A DNA stretch of 64,000 bases, taken from positions 1,227,533 through 1,291,532 of the forward strand of contig NZ_BAAAYO010000010.1 in the NCBI RefSeq assembly GCF_039536325.1, in the 5' to 3' direction. How positions within the stretch are numbered: the first letter of the stretch is position 1; every line of letters starts with the position of its first letter. Below are positions 17,300 to 26,087 of the stretch, piece by piece. The DNA comes from Paenibacillus_AB hodogayensis. GTDB taxonomy: Bacteria > Bacillota > Bacilli > Paenibacillales > NBRC-103111. The notes beneath the pieces are model-generated. The model searched no databases, was not told the DNA's origin, and was given only the letters and a program-made list of their open reading frames with translations. The position numbers and the translations under genes are program-made.

Positions 17300-17674
17300 T
17301 TACCTGGATCGCCCCAAATCTTCACCGTAGTTCCGTACCGAACGATGACGGAGATAAAAGATCCAAATGGCAATACTCACGGCTAGGAACAGGATTTGCA
17401 TTAGGGTTCGGGGAATCAAGGCGTCCTCCGGACTCGTCGCAAGGCCATTTATAGCTATGTATAGGTTGGCAGGAAACATGACGACCAATAGAAGCGATAG
17501 CCCGCCGGCTGCCCAAAGAACAGTGGGACGCCATAACAAACCTACTGCCCCGGCCAATTCCAGTACACCGGTGATCGTCACGATCAAACCGGGATAGGGC
17601 AACATTGGAGGAACCATATTGATAAGCTCTGTTCGAAGGTAAACGAAGTGAACCGATCCTGTCAGCATGAACAT
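17300..17674 (-). CDS. DoxX-like membrane protein, apparent 5' frameshift
   Basis: The 124-residue frame contains four predicted membrane segments (for example PYPGLIVTITGVLELAGAVGLLW and WAAGGLSLLLVVMFPANLYI) and resembles DoxX-like proteins. It starts inside the first repeat of the family: directly upstream, in another frame at about 17680-17768, the minus strand reads QLIALVVVMLVILVAGAAG and IKRLRP, which is the expected first membrane helix, and in the current frame ALRGGLAAM joins on. A single frameshift near 17700 therefore separates helix 1 from the rest. The overlapping AraC stop at 17775 leaves no room for a separate start. Probably a damaged gene; a sequencing error is the alternative. 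Confidence 0.65.
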   Translation of the reverse strand: MFMLTGSVHFVYLRTELINMVPPMLPYPGLIVTITGVLELAGAVGLLWRPTVLWAAGGLSLLLVVMFPANLYIAINGLATSPEDALIPRTLMQILFLAVSIAIWIFYLRHRSVRNYGEDLGRSR

Positions 17675-17774
17675 TGCAGCAAGCCCTCCCCTAAGCGCAA
17701 CAGGCCTGGACGCAAGCGCTTTATCCCCGCAGCTCCTGCAACGAGAATGACAAGCATGACGACAACAAGGGCTA

Positions 17775-18671
17775 TTAACTGTTCCTGGAGGTCAGAGCCG
17801 TCGAGCGGAACTGCCCCGGTGTCTTACCCGTCAATTGCTTGAACGCTTTATTAAAATGGCTCAAATCGTTAAAGCCGACCTCCTGCGCGATATGGATGAT
17901 TTTATCGCCGGAATTGCGAAGCAGTTCGCACGCCATGCCGATTCGCACCTCGTTGCGGTATTCCATGAACGTTTTCCCCGCATACTGCTTGAACTTGGCG
18001 GTAAAAGCCGCCGCGCTCATGCCGCACATCTGATAGATTTGCTCCATCATAATCGGCTGCGCATAATGAAGCTTCGTGAACTCGCACACCCATGCCATCA
18101 CCGATTTTTCGTCCCGCACAGCAGACAGAGGCTCGGACACCCGTTTCTCATACCATCGGCTTAAGGAGATGAACAACTCCATCAGCATCGCTTTGACGCA
18201 CAACCGGTAACCCAGTTCTTTTTTTCTATACTCGCCCACGATCCTGTCGAGCACAAACGTGGTCTCCAGCCCTTCGTTCACCGTCAGCTTCAAGTGATAC
18301 TGAAATTCCGAAGAAACGCGAATCATCGGCTCCAGATAGAAAAAACGGATAAACGGAGTGACCTGCGACAGTTGACGAAGCTCCGTTTCTAGCAGCTCCG
18401 GCAGAAACAGTATATTGTATACCACCATCGGCACACTGCCCGTTACCCGGTAACCGTGTTCCGCCTGCGGCTCGATGACGAAAAAATCGCCTCTGGCGAT
18501 CGGATATGTTTCCCCCTGGTAAATATGCTCGCCCTCGCCCTCGGCAACGAATACGCATTCAATAAATTCATGCTTATGCGGCGCAATTGCGTTCGAGCGG
18601 AACTTGTAAGGCGCAATATGGAACGGAAAATCCGGACTTTCCAGAAAATGCTCTTTCGTATAGTAGATCAT
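17775..18671 (-). CDS. AraC-family transcriptional regulator with cupin sensor
   Basis: A 298-residue regulator. The N-terminal half is a cupin-type AraC-binding domain (APHKHEFIECVFVAEGEGEH, about 30-50). The C-terminal 100 residues hold the two helix-turn-helix motifs (MEQIYQMCGMSAAAFTAKFK and IIHIAQEVGFNDLSHFNKAF). ATG 18671 was chosen for its GGAGGGATC site; the longer frame adds 11 residues. It is divergent from the PhyH-type dioxygenase gene starting at 18845, with 174 bp between, and the natural inference is that it controls that gene. Confidence 0.88.
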   Translation of the reverse strand: MIYYTKEHFLESPDFPFHIAPYKFRSNAIAPHKHEFIECVFVAEGEGEHIYQGETYPIARGDFFVIEPQAEHGYRVTGSVPMVVYNILFLPELLETELRQLSQVTPFIRFFYLEPMIRVSSEFQYHLKLTVNEGLETTFVLDRIVGEYRKKELGYRLCVKAMLMELFISLSRWYEKRVSEPLSAVRDEKSVMAWVCEFTKLHYAQPIMMEQIYQMCGMSAAAFTAKFKQYAGKTFMEYRNEVRIGMACELLRNSGDKIIHIAQEVGFNDLSHFNKAFKQLTGKTPGQFRSTALTSRNS

Positions 18672-18844
18672 CGCGATCCCTCCAGCAGCGAACCGTTCAA
18701 ACAATTTTATTTCCTATTGTAGCACCTTGCATCACGGAATGTTGAAGAAAATACCCCATGTTTTGCAGCAAATTCGCCAAGTCGCCCGCTTCGCCGCATG
18801 GTATGTTTGATTTGGAAACCAGACTTGATTTTTGAAAGGATGAG

Positions 18845-19642
18845 ATGGTATTGGGGGAAAAGATGGAGCAGTGGGTAACGCAGGAAAAAGTGGAATTTTA
18901 CAAGGAAAACGGCTTTGTGCAGATCGACAACGTACTAACGGCGGAGGAACTGGAGGAGCTGCGGGATTGCGCCAATGAAGCGATGGCCTCGGAATCGAGG
19001 CATTCCGTCAAGACGGATCAGGATGGGGGCGCTTACTATAAAGTATTGAACCAAAAAGTAAACGTATGGCGAGACCACGGCGGAATGGCCAAATATTCGC
19101 TCCACCCGCGGCTTGCGTCGATAGCGATGCGTTTGACCGAGGCGAGCGGAATCCGTTTGTTCCACGATCATTTGCTCTGGAAAATGCCGGGCGATTCCAA
19201 GCCTACTCCTTGGCATCAGGATACGGTCAAATGGCCGATGAACGAAACAGGAGCTCTCTCGATATGGCTAACCCTTGACGACGTTGACGAGCGAAACGGC
19301 TGCATGATGTTCATACCGAAATCGCATACGGCCGGCAAGCTGAAAAATATAAGCCTGGTGAATCCCGTCGACATCTTCGAGTATGTCAAAGGAACGGAAC
19401 TGGAGAATCAACGGCCTGTCGTCGTTCCGCTTAAAGCGGGAAGCTGCACGTTTCACGACGGATTGACGTTTCACTATGCTCACGCCAATCAGACCGATAA
19501 GCCGCGCCGGGTACTGGCCACTATTTACATGAAAGACGGTACGACATACAACGGCGCCAGCCATGTGATGACGAACGATCAGGGTCTGGTTGTTGGCGAG
19601 CCGATTCGCGGACCGCTGTTTCCGCTGCTCGCCAAAGCATAA
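18845..19642 (+). CDS. Phytanoyl-CoA dioxygenase (PhyH) family oxygenase
   Basis: A 265-residue Fe(II)/2-oxoglutarate-dependent oxygenase. The iron-binding facial triad is visible as H124-x-D126 (PWHQD) and a distal His in FHDGLTFHYAHAN (about H210), with the 2-oxoglutarate-binding Arg in KPRRVLATIY (about R221/R222). The family hydroxylates small molecules, often in secondary metabolism or osmolyte synthesis. GAAAGGATGAG precedes ATG 18845; ATG 18863 after GGGGGAAAAG is an alternative start. Control by the divergent AraC regulator is inferred from arrangement. Confidence 0.87.
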   Translation: MVLGEKMEQWVTQEKVEFYKENGFVQIDNVLTAEELEELRDCANEAMASESRHSVKTDQDGGAYYKVLNQKVNVWRDHGGMAKYSLHPRLASIAMRLTEASGIRLFHDHLLWKMPGDSKPTPWHQDTVKWPMNETGALSIWLTLDDVDERNGCMMFIPKSHTAGKLKNISLVNPVDIFEYVKGTELENQRPVVVPLKAGSCTFHDGLTFHYAHANQTDKPRRVLATIYMKDGTTYNGASHVMTNDQGLVVGEPIRGPLFPLLAKA

Positions 19643-19869
19643 TACCGCAACCTCCAACGCGTTCAACAAAAGGCAGGGCCGATTACAGACAAACGAACCG
19701 CACCTGCCCTGCCTTTTCTGCAGTTCTAAAAAATCAAGCATATATCCGTCTTTATCACCTAACCGCAGCAAATGTTTCTTTGCAATAATTTGCGACCTTT
19801 TTATAACCAGCCTCTACTTGGTTATGGTTAAAATTAGGTTTGAGGACAAGCTCTAAGTCGAAGACATTT

Positions 19870-20829
19870 TTATTTAACCGGTATCTGCACCGTATCACCC
19901 GTTTTCTTGAGGACGAGCTCTAAAGATTGAAGATTTTCCGGTAGGGCATCGTATCGGTATGAATAAGCTCCGGTCTGGGGCTGCCATAAGCTGCCAAATA
20001 TAGATATTGAAGCTCCATTGGCAATCAGATCCATTCCGTTCAGCACGGCTTCATTCAGTTGTTCATTTTCCGCTTGAAGTGTGCCTTCAATCAAAGTCAT
20101 CGTCGGAGTTGCGGTAATCGTGCCGATGATTATGGTTTGGCCATTAACGGTAACCTTTACAGATTGTTTGATCTTGGTAGACATCGCTTCATCCGGCCGG
20201 TAAGGGAACGTAACTTGTCCTTCCCGTCGTTGATCGCTTTCCGGCAGCTTATACCCATACGAAAGCGTTAATTTCTTGGCAAGCGGGCTGACAGGATCGA
20301 AAGCCACGTATCCTTTGGTCTCTTTAACCCCTCCGGTTGGCCCAGATGTTGCTCCACTTCGTATATGATGGGAATCCGTTTGAAAACCACTAATCCCAAT
20401 AGGATCAAAACCGTCGTAACTCCGAAGCCCATTCGGGTTGCTCAGGGTATAGTACAGGATAAACTGATTTTCGTCCGACATAAGGCCGTTGATGGTAAGC
20501 GTAGTACCGTCCTCAAGTAGGAACCGCTCGTTAAGAGCCTGCCCCTTCCCCTGCTTGTCTAGTTCGTTTAGAGTGTCGTATACGGCTTCGCCAAAGCCGA
20601 GCAACATCTTGCCGTAATAAGCTAACGCATGGTATTGGTTGCCCGCGAACAGCAAAACTACAAGGATAGCCGCCGCGATTCCCCAGCTTCTTTTTACATT
20701 CCATCTCGCTTTTTTTCTAGGGACTGCGGTGTTTAACGCCTTTCTTAATCTTGCTTCCAATTCTTCAGGGGCGGAAAGTTCATTTAACCGCACTTTCTCT
20801 TCCAACAACCGATCTTCAATATTGTTCAT
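19870..20829 (-). CDS. DUF4179-type membrane protein, probable anti-sigma factor
   Basis: About 319 residues. A charged cytoplasmic N terminus (LEEKVRLNELSAPEELEARLR), one membrane helix (GIAAAILVVLLFAGNQYHALA, about 48-68) and a long extracellular part beginning with the family-typical YGKMLLGFGEAVYDTLNEL and containing LLEDGTTLTINGLMSDENQF. Such proteins are encoded with ECF sigma factors and are thought to hold them at the membrane. GGAGGAATGCAG precedes ATG 20829. It overlaps the sigma gene by 14 bp, so translation is probably coupled. Anti-sigma function is inferred from context. Confidence 0.8.
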   Translation of the reverse strand: MNNIEDRLLEEKVRLNELSAPEELEARLRKALNTAVPRKKARWNVKRSWGIAAAILVVLLFAGNQYHALAYYGKMLLGFGEAVYDTLNELDKQGKGQALNERFLLEDGTTLTINGLMSDENQFILYYTLSNPNGLRSYDGFDPIGISGFQTDSHHIRSGATSGPTGGVKETKGYVAFDPVSPLAKKLTLSYGYKLPESDQRREGQVTFPYRPDEAMSTKIKQSVKVTVNGQTIIIGTITATPTMTLIEGTLQAENEQLNEAVLNGMDLIANGASISIFGSLWQPQTGAYSYRYDALPENLQSLELVLKKTGDTVQIPVK

Positions 20830-21364
20830 CTGCATTCCTCCGGTATAACGCTCTCAGTTTCTGAAGCCCTTGATAAATTCTTGATTTGACCGTTCCCGTC
20901 GAAACGCGGGTCATCGCAGCAATCGAACCATAATCCAGATCATGAAAATATTTGAGTTGAATGGCTTCGCGTTGGTCAGTATTCAAATGGTGCAATATCG
21001 CTTGCAGATCCATCTGATCTTCCACTTGGCGGTAATCGGATATTCCGGTAGAGTGGGTATGCCCCTTACTCAAATCCAGTTGGTCTCCAAGTGGGGTTAC
21101 CCTATTGTTTCTTTTCAACATGCGTTTGCATTGATTGACCAAGATGGTCTTGCTCCAGGTGTGAAAGGACTCTTCTTTCTTCAATTGGCCGATCCGCTCA
21201 TAAAGCTTAACGATCATTTCCTCCAACACATCCATCGCATCCGCTTCATTCCTCATGTAGGAATAAGCTAGCCGATAATACGCTTCTTTTTCTGCTACTA
21301 TCAATTGAAGTAAGGCTTCCTTGTCCCCTTTTTTGGCTTTCTTGACTGCATTACCTACATCCAT
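20816..21364 (-). CDS. ECF RNA polymerase sigma factor
   Basis: A 182-residue ECF sigma factor. Region 2 is YYRLAYSYMRNEADAMDVLEEMIVKLYER (about 27-55; the longer exact run is only summarised here) and region 4 is LNTDQREAIQLKYFHDLDY with the recognition helix STGTVKSRIYQGLQKLR. The ATG at 21364 has GAGGTGAAGAC upstream; the frame extends 56 codons further, without support. It partners the DUF4179 protein that overlaps its 3' end. Unlike the 470-2134 sigma, it has no extension. Confidence 0.88.
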   Translation of the reverse strand: MDVGNAVKKAKKGDKEALLQLIVAEKEAYYRLAYSYMRNEADAMDVLEEMIVKLYERIGQLKKEESFHTWSKTILVNQCKRMLKRNNRVTPLGDQLDLSKGHTHSTGISDYRQVEDQMDLQAILHHLNTDQREAIQLKYFHDLDYGSIAAMTRVSTGTVKSRIYQGLQKLRALYRRNADEQY

Positions 21365-21552
21365 GTCTTCACCTCTATTACTAAGAGCCTCGAGCAACTC
21401 AAAAGGTTCATTCCCTCGCAAAAAAATAAAAACCGCGCAGCCGGACGTCGGTCGTTCTGAATCGGTCCTTGTCAGCTCGCCATGAGAGCCATAAATTTTC
21501 AAGAATATATACTTCGTAACGATACGATACATTGTATTATGAGGTTATTAAA

Positions 21553-21925
21553 TATTGACGAAATAAATTGATTTCCTGGGGGGATACCGGATATCAATTA
21601 TTCTATGATATTGCGTGGAAAGATAATTCGAGTGGAGCAACTAACCCTGCTGAACCACAAGCAGGTTTTCGTCGAGATAAAGGGCCGTCTTTCTATAATA
21701 CCTTTTATTTTGCCACTATGGCTCCTGCCGCCAGTACCGACGGAGTCGCCTACAAAATTCTTGGATCGCCTGCGTATCCGGGTGTCTTCGGACAGGGGAT
21801 CTCCCTTATATTACTGATACTGAGAGTCCGAGTGGCTCCGGTTATCTTGATGGTGGATATGGCCAGCAGCATAATATCAATTTGACGATTAGAAATGACA
21901 CAGGCACCGGAGGGTTTTGTTTTTA
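21553..21925 (+). pseudogene. Remnant of an unknown coding sequence
   Basis: An open frame without a start context reads WGDTGYQLFYDIAWKDNSSG and FYNTFYFATMAPAASTDGVAYK up to about 21790; the next frame then gives YITDTESPSGSGYLDGGYG and IRNDTGTGGFCF to a TAA at 21925. The two halves look like one protein joined by a frameshift of one base near 21790. I do not recognise the family. The aromatic- and Gly/Asn-rich composition suggests a secreted beta-rich protein. No promoter or Shine-Dalgarno site is seen. Confidence 0.4.
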
Positions 21926-21997
21926 AGAAAAAATAAGATGGGTTCTTACTACATTATGAGTAGAAATATGGGGAAATATCAATTACACTTCTATATT

Positions 21998-22195
21998 TTA
22001 GGATCTTCGATTCATAGTTTGTTTCAATACATTCTTATCAATAGACGCATTCCCGTTCTCATTCACGTAAATAAACTGCTCTCCGAAATTTGTACGAATG
22101 TAGTTCACGGCCTCCTCTTGGTACAGAAGTCCCGCGAACCTCACCTTCTCCAGCATCCATTCGGCCACCTGCTCGGCTGTTGCTTGCATGGTCAT
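21998..22195 (-). CDS. Small DUF6953-like protein, probably truncated
   Basis: A 65-residue frame with QATAEQVAEWMLEKVRFAG, YQEEAVNYIRTNFGEQFIYV and NENGNASIDKNVLKQ. I recall small hypothetical proteins of about 90 residues with this pattern, in which a WxRG-type tail follows; here the frame stops soon after the conserved IDK segment, so the C terminus is probably lost. Function unknown. GGTTGATGAG precedes the ATG. Confidence 0.5.
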   Translation of the reverse strand: MTMQATAEQVAEWMLEKVRFAGLLYQEEAVNYIRTNFGEQFIYVNENGNASIDKNVLKQTMNRRS

Positions 22196-22308
22196 CTCAT
22201 CAACCTACCCATCGAAAAAGTGGTCTATCTTGATCTGCTTCATCTTTAATTATATTAACAAATACTACCAAAGCCATAACGGCATTCTCTCACTGTTTCA
22301 CTAAGCGT

Positions 22309-22392
22309 AACTGCCCTTTAGCTTAATAACAAAAGGTGGCAAGTTGCCGCTGCAACCTGCCCCCTGAATCGTTCAACCGTTCCCCGTTAGAG
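22309..22392 (-). terminator. Dispersed element with terminator hairpin, second copy
   Basis: AACTGCCCTTTAGCTTAATAA, then GGTGGCAAGTTGCC...GGCAACCTGCC-type arms, then GATCGTTCAAC and CCCCGTTAGAGCTTAAT. It is a near copy of 12336-12416. The flanks at both ends share a CCYKTTAG..CTTAAT direct repeat. On the minus strand the hairpin is followed by TTTTGTTATT, so it can terminate the lysyl-tRNA synthetase gene ending at 22405. Confidence 0.8.
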
Positions 22393-22404
22393 CTTAATCA
22401 ATAT

Positions 22405-23868
22405 CTATATTTTTTTAGTTAACGGAAACAACACGCAATCTTTTATTGAATCACAATCGGTTAACACCATTAGAAGTCGTTCGATTCCAAACCCCCAGCC
22501 AGAAATAGGGGGCATGCCATACTCCATAGCTGCCAAATAATCTTCATCCATCTCCATTGCTTCCAAATCCCCATTGCTTTTTAGCAGAGCCTGAGTCTCT
22601 AGCCTTCTTCTCTGCTCCAGCGGATCCACTAGCTCAGAATAGGCATTAATGATTTCTGCCCCATTCACCACTAGCTGGAAGCGGTCGGTAATCGATGGAT
22701 TTTGATCATTAGCTCGTGCCAGGGGAGATAAATCGATCGGATGCTGGACTAAAAAAGTTGGCTTAATTAGCTTCACCCGGCACATCTTCTTATAGAGCAG
22801 GTCAATGAAATTTCCTCTGCCCAAAGATTCAACCTCCGCATGTTCTAAGGAAATATTTCTCCTTCGGGTCTCCTGGTACAAATCCTGCACATCCGGATAA
22901 AGATCGATATCAATCCCGGTATCCTTCAGAATTAAATCTCTAAAGGAGACGACGTCCCACTCGGAGGAAAAGTCAATCACTTGGCCATTCATGGTGATCG
23001 TAGTAGTATGAAAAGTCCGCTGCAGAATGTTCAGAATCATCTCCCGCATGAATTTCATGGTGTCCTCATAGCTCCAATAGGCCGCGTAGCCTTCCACCAT
23101 CGTAAATTCTTGTAGATGCTGGGGACTGATCCCTTCATTCCGGAAACACTTGGCAAATTCGAATACTTTGGTAAATCCTCCAACAATCAATCGTTTCAGA
23201 TAAGTTTCCGGTGCAATTCGCAAGTTGAGTTCCGTGTCGAGCGAGTTATGGTAGGTCTTGAACGGCTTGGCAATTGCTCCCGAGGAAGCATGCTGCAGCA
23301 CAGGGGTCTCTACTTCCAGGAAATCATGATCTTCAAAAAATCTCCTAATGGCACTTACCAGTTTAGCTCTTGCCAGTAAACGGGTTTGGGTTTCCTTGGT
23401 CATGATGAGGTCCAAGTAACGCTGTCTATAGCGGGTCTCAATGGAAGTTAATCCATGCCATTTGTCCGGTAAAGTCCGCAAAGCCTTTCCTAGGAAAACA
23501 TAGTGCTGAATGCGCAGCGTTTTCTCCTTGGTCTTCGTTGTGAACATGTTCCCCTCGACACCAATAAAATCTCCAATGTCCATCCATTTATCAAACTGCC
23601 TAAACGTCTCTTCTCCCATCTCTTCCTTATTGAGCAGCAGTTGTAAGCTCCCCTCGATGTCCGATAAGGTTATAAATATGAGCTTACTGAAGCTCCTCAT
23701 GCTCAGGATTCTTCCGGCCACTCGCACTCCCGTTGTTCCATCCTCCAGCAGGGCTGCTTCGTGAAGTTCTGCATTTGTAGTAAATCTCTCAGGGTATACC
23801 TGGATTCCCTGGGATCTCAGACTTTCTAATTTTTCAAGGCGAAGGGCAAATTGTTGTTCATTGCTCAT
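22405..23868 (-). CDS. lysS: Lysine--tRNA ligase, class II, divergent and T-box-controlled
   Basis: A 487-residue class II lysyl-tRNA synthetase. An OB-fold anticodon-binding domain comes first (VRVAGRILSMRSFSKLIFI). Motif 2 is CFRNEGISPQHLQEFTMVEGY and motif 3 is GWGFGIERLLMVLTDCDSIK, both clearly LysRS but with substitutions against the usual Bacillus forms (NPEFTMMELY; GLGIGIDRL). It starts at ATG 23868 after GGAGTG. A complete T-box leader precedes it (23930-24225), and a terminator element follows. The location amid accessory genes, the divergence and the leader suggest a second, acquired LysRS rather than the housekeeping one. It may support resistance to a LysRS inhibitor; that is inference. 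Confidence 0.9.
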   Translation of the reverse strand: MSNEQQFALRLEKLESLRSQGIQVYPERFTTNAELHEAALLEDGTTGVRVAGRILSMRSFSKLIFITLSDIEGSLQLLLNKEEMGEETFRQFDKWMDIGDFIGVEGNMFTTKTKEKTLRIQHYVFLGKALRTLPDKWHGLTSIETRYRQRYLDLIMTKETQTRLLARAKLVSAIRRFFEDHDFLEVETPVLQHASSGAIAKPFKTYHNSLDTELNLRIAPETYLKRLIVGGFTKVFEFAKCFRNEGISPQHLQEFTMVEGYAAYWSYEDTMKFMREMILNILQRTFHTTTITMNGQVIDFSSEWDVVSFRDLILKDTGIDIDLYPDVQDLYQETRRRNISLEHAEVESLGRGNFIDLLYKKMCRVKLIKPTFLVQHPIDLSPLARANDQNPSITDRFQLVVNGAEIINAYSELVDPLEQRRRLETQALLKSNGDLEAMEMDEDYLAAMEYGMPPISGWGFGIERLLMVLTDCDSIKDCVLFPLTKKI

Positions 23869-23929
23869 TGTAATCACTCCATATGGTTTGTTTACGGGAA
23901 TTACCTGGACGAATTCATAGCTCTATACA

Positions 23930-24225
23930 ACAAAAAAACTCCCACCCCCAAGATTATTCATCTTGAGGACGAGAGCTGTTCGCTTCGTGGTACCACCTCA
24001 GTTTTATTGATATGTTGCCATATCAATCTCTTCAGGTACGGCAATTTGCAAATTGAAATTGATTATACCCTATCTCGTTAACGGGAGATCCCGTCGCAAT
24101 ATCACTAAGAACTTTCCCTTAGATCCGTGCGAAGCTCTGAGTCTTTTTTCATAAAGATCATTATTACTCCATTCCACCAAGCAGGAGCTCTCTGTAAATA
24201 ATAATCAAAATTACTTTTTCTCTTC
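23930..24225 (-). promoter_or_regulatory. T-box riboswitch, lysine-specific, upstream of lysS
   Basis: On the minus strand the conserved T-box GAGGTGGTACCACG is at 23986-23999, followed by a terminator stem (CTCAAGAT / ATCTTGGG, with GGTGGGAG and seven T) at 23932-23971. Stem I begins near 24197 (AGAGAGCTCCTGC with GGTGGAATGG), and its specifier region reads ATGAAAAAAGAC near 24140-24152, giving an AAA lysine codon in the GAA-NNN-A context. Uncharged tRNA-Lys would stabilise the antiterminator and switch on the gene. A TATAAT lies at 24251-24256. Confidence 0.92.
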
Positions 24226-24308
24226 ATAGCCTTTAATTGTATTCCGAAATATTATAAACAATTTAGCAAAACAATTCGAATTAGTCAAACTAATTAAATA
24301 ATGAGCAA

Positions 24309-24330
24309 TCTTGCCCTAACCCGTTAGCGA
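24309..24330. repeat. CCCGTTAG element at the end of the exporter gene
   Basis: CTTGCCCTAACCCGTTAGCGAAG. The TTA of GTTAG is the complement of the exporter's TAA stop, so the element meets the gene end exactly. Confidence 0.5.
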
Positions 24331-26087
24331 AGCGAGTCCTCCGTATTTTTTACAACAACGTTTCCACATGCTGTATACTGATTTTGGAAAAGCAAATCAT
24401 AGGTTTCGTTTCTGTTACGTAGGTTTTCATGGGTACCAAAAGCTACCATGGCGCCATCTTTTAAAACCATCACCTTGTCACAGTCCAAAATGGTAGATAA
24501 ACGGTGAGCAATGGAAATCATGGTTTTCCCCGATGAAAGGCTCTTGAGTTCTGTAATGATGTCATTTTCATTTTCGTTGTCAAGAGCGCTTGTGCTTTCA
24601 TCAAAAATGATGATGTCCCGGTCCTGTAAAAGCGCACGGGCAATAGATAAACGCTGTCTCTGGCCCCCAGAAAGCTTTACACCTTTTTCTCCGATTATGG
24701 TATCTAATTTATTCTGCAAGTTTTCAATGAAGTCAGAAATACTCGCTCTGCGGCAGCACTCCATCAATTCCGCATCGGTTGCGTCGGTCTTGGCCAGCAA
24801 TAGGTTTTCTCTGATCGTCATATTGAATAGAACCGGTTCCTGCACAACTATACTCACTTTTTCTGACAGACTCTCGCTGTTCACCGTATATATATCGATG
24901 CCGCCAATGCGTACAACACCGCCTTGCGGTTTAATCTTCCCTGTCAACAGTTTAGCGAGGGTAGACTTGCCACTGCCGCTTTTTCCGACGATTGCCAGAT
25001 GTTCCCCCTTCCTCACGGAGAACGAAATACCGTCAAGAGCAAATGAATCGTTTCCCTCATATGTAAATTTCAGATTTTCAACATGAAGATCTGTTCCGGC
25101 CATTTTCTTATAGGGTCTCTTCCCTACTTCTAAATTCAATATCTCGACCACTTTTTCGATATTCACCGAATCATTCTTAAAGTTTATTATGGAATTACTT
25201 ATGTTTTCTATATTGCCGAAAAACTGCCCGTAAAAGCTGATAAAAACGAGCAGCACACCGACTTGCGAGTAACCATTAATTACGAATAATCCGCCAATAA
25301 AATAGATAAACAACTGGGTAATGAAGTTTTTCGTGAAGAACGAATAGGTGATCCCTAGATGCAAATACAGCTGGCTTCGAAACCAAATAGGCCTTATCTT
25401 CTTAAAGTGTCCGTTTAATTCATCAAGCTGTGCGTTCTCAAGATTGTTGATTTTGACATCTTTCCAGTTTTGAATATTCGAGTGTAAAAAGGTTTCATAT
25501 TTGGTTTGTAGTTTCCACAGTTCTTCTTTGGCTTTCTTCGATTTTCCTCCCAAAAAATGAACCGTTAAAAAAGATATCGGAACAAAAATAAAACTGAGAA
25601 GCGCGATCCTCCAGTCGTAACATAACAAAATAACCGCCAGCGCAACAGCATAAACGACGCCGTAAATAAAATCTAGTATATGGGTCGTAAAAAAATTTTC
25701 GGCAACAGTAGAATCGCTTTCAATCCGGCTCTTAACGTCGCCAATGCTATATTTGCTGTATACATCATGATCGAGGCTGGTATACTTTTTCAGCAATTTA
25801 TGCTTGATTCTCAGGTCATATTTCAGTATTAACCGGTTTGAAAACCTCTTACTGACTGTGATCCCGATTGTCGCGAACAGGAAAACAGCCAGATAACCGA
25901 TGATGATAGGTGAAAGCTCGTTTATATTTTTATTCACCAAAACGCGATTCACCAAAACCGAGTATAAGAACAAAGGGATAAGCACACATATCAAGTTCCA
26001 CAGCTTGAAAAAGCCAAGCGCAATTAACGGCTTGTTAATGCCATCGATATCCTGAGTTAATGCCTTAAAGATAGCCAACCGGTTCAT
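24324..26087 (-). CDS. ABC exporter half-transporter (permease plus ATPase), second gene
   Basis: About 587 residues. An N-terminal six-helix exporter domain (ABC type 1; segments IIIGYLAVFLFATIGITV, VYAVALAVILLCYDWRIALL) is followed by a nucleotide-binding domain: Walker A GKSGSGKST, Q-loop VVQEPVLF, signature LSGGQRQR, Walker B DIIIFDEST, H-loop AHRLS. All catalytic residues, including the Walker B Glu, are present. ATG 26087 follows AGGAGATGA; the frame overlaps the upstream partner by 23 bp, so the two are coupled and likely form a heterodimeric multidrug or peptide exporter. Its stop coincides with a dispersed element. Confidence 0.9.
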   Translation of the reverse strand: MNRLAIFKALTQDIDGINKPLIALGFFKLWNLICVLIPLFLYSVLVNRVLVNKNINELSPIIIGYLAVFLFATIGITVSKRFSNRLILKYDLRIKHKLLKKYTSLDHDVYSKYSIGDVKSRIESDSTVAENFFTTHILDFIYGVVYAVALAVILLCYDWRIALLSFIFVPISFLTVHFLGGKSKKAKEELWKLQTKYETFLHSNIQNWKDVKINNLENAQLDELNGHFKKIRPIWFRSQLYLHLGITYSFFTKNFITQLFIYFIGGLFVINGYSQVGVLLVFISFYGQFFGNIENISNSIINFKNDSVNIEKVVEILNLEVGKRPYKKMAGTDLHVENLKFTYEGNDSFALDGISFSVRKGEHLAIVGKSGSGKSTLAKLLTGKIKPQGGVVRIGGIDIYTVNSESLSEKVSIVVQEPVLFNMTIRENLLLAKTDATDAELMECCRRASISDFIENLQNKLDTIIGEKGVKLSGGQRQRLSIARALLQDRDIIIFDESTSALDNENENDIITELKSLSSGKTMISIAHRLSTILDCDKVMVLKDGAMVAFGTHENLRNRNETYDLLFQNQYTACGNVVVKNTEDSLR

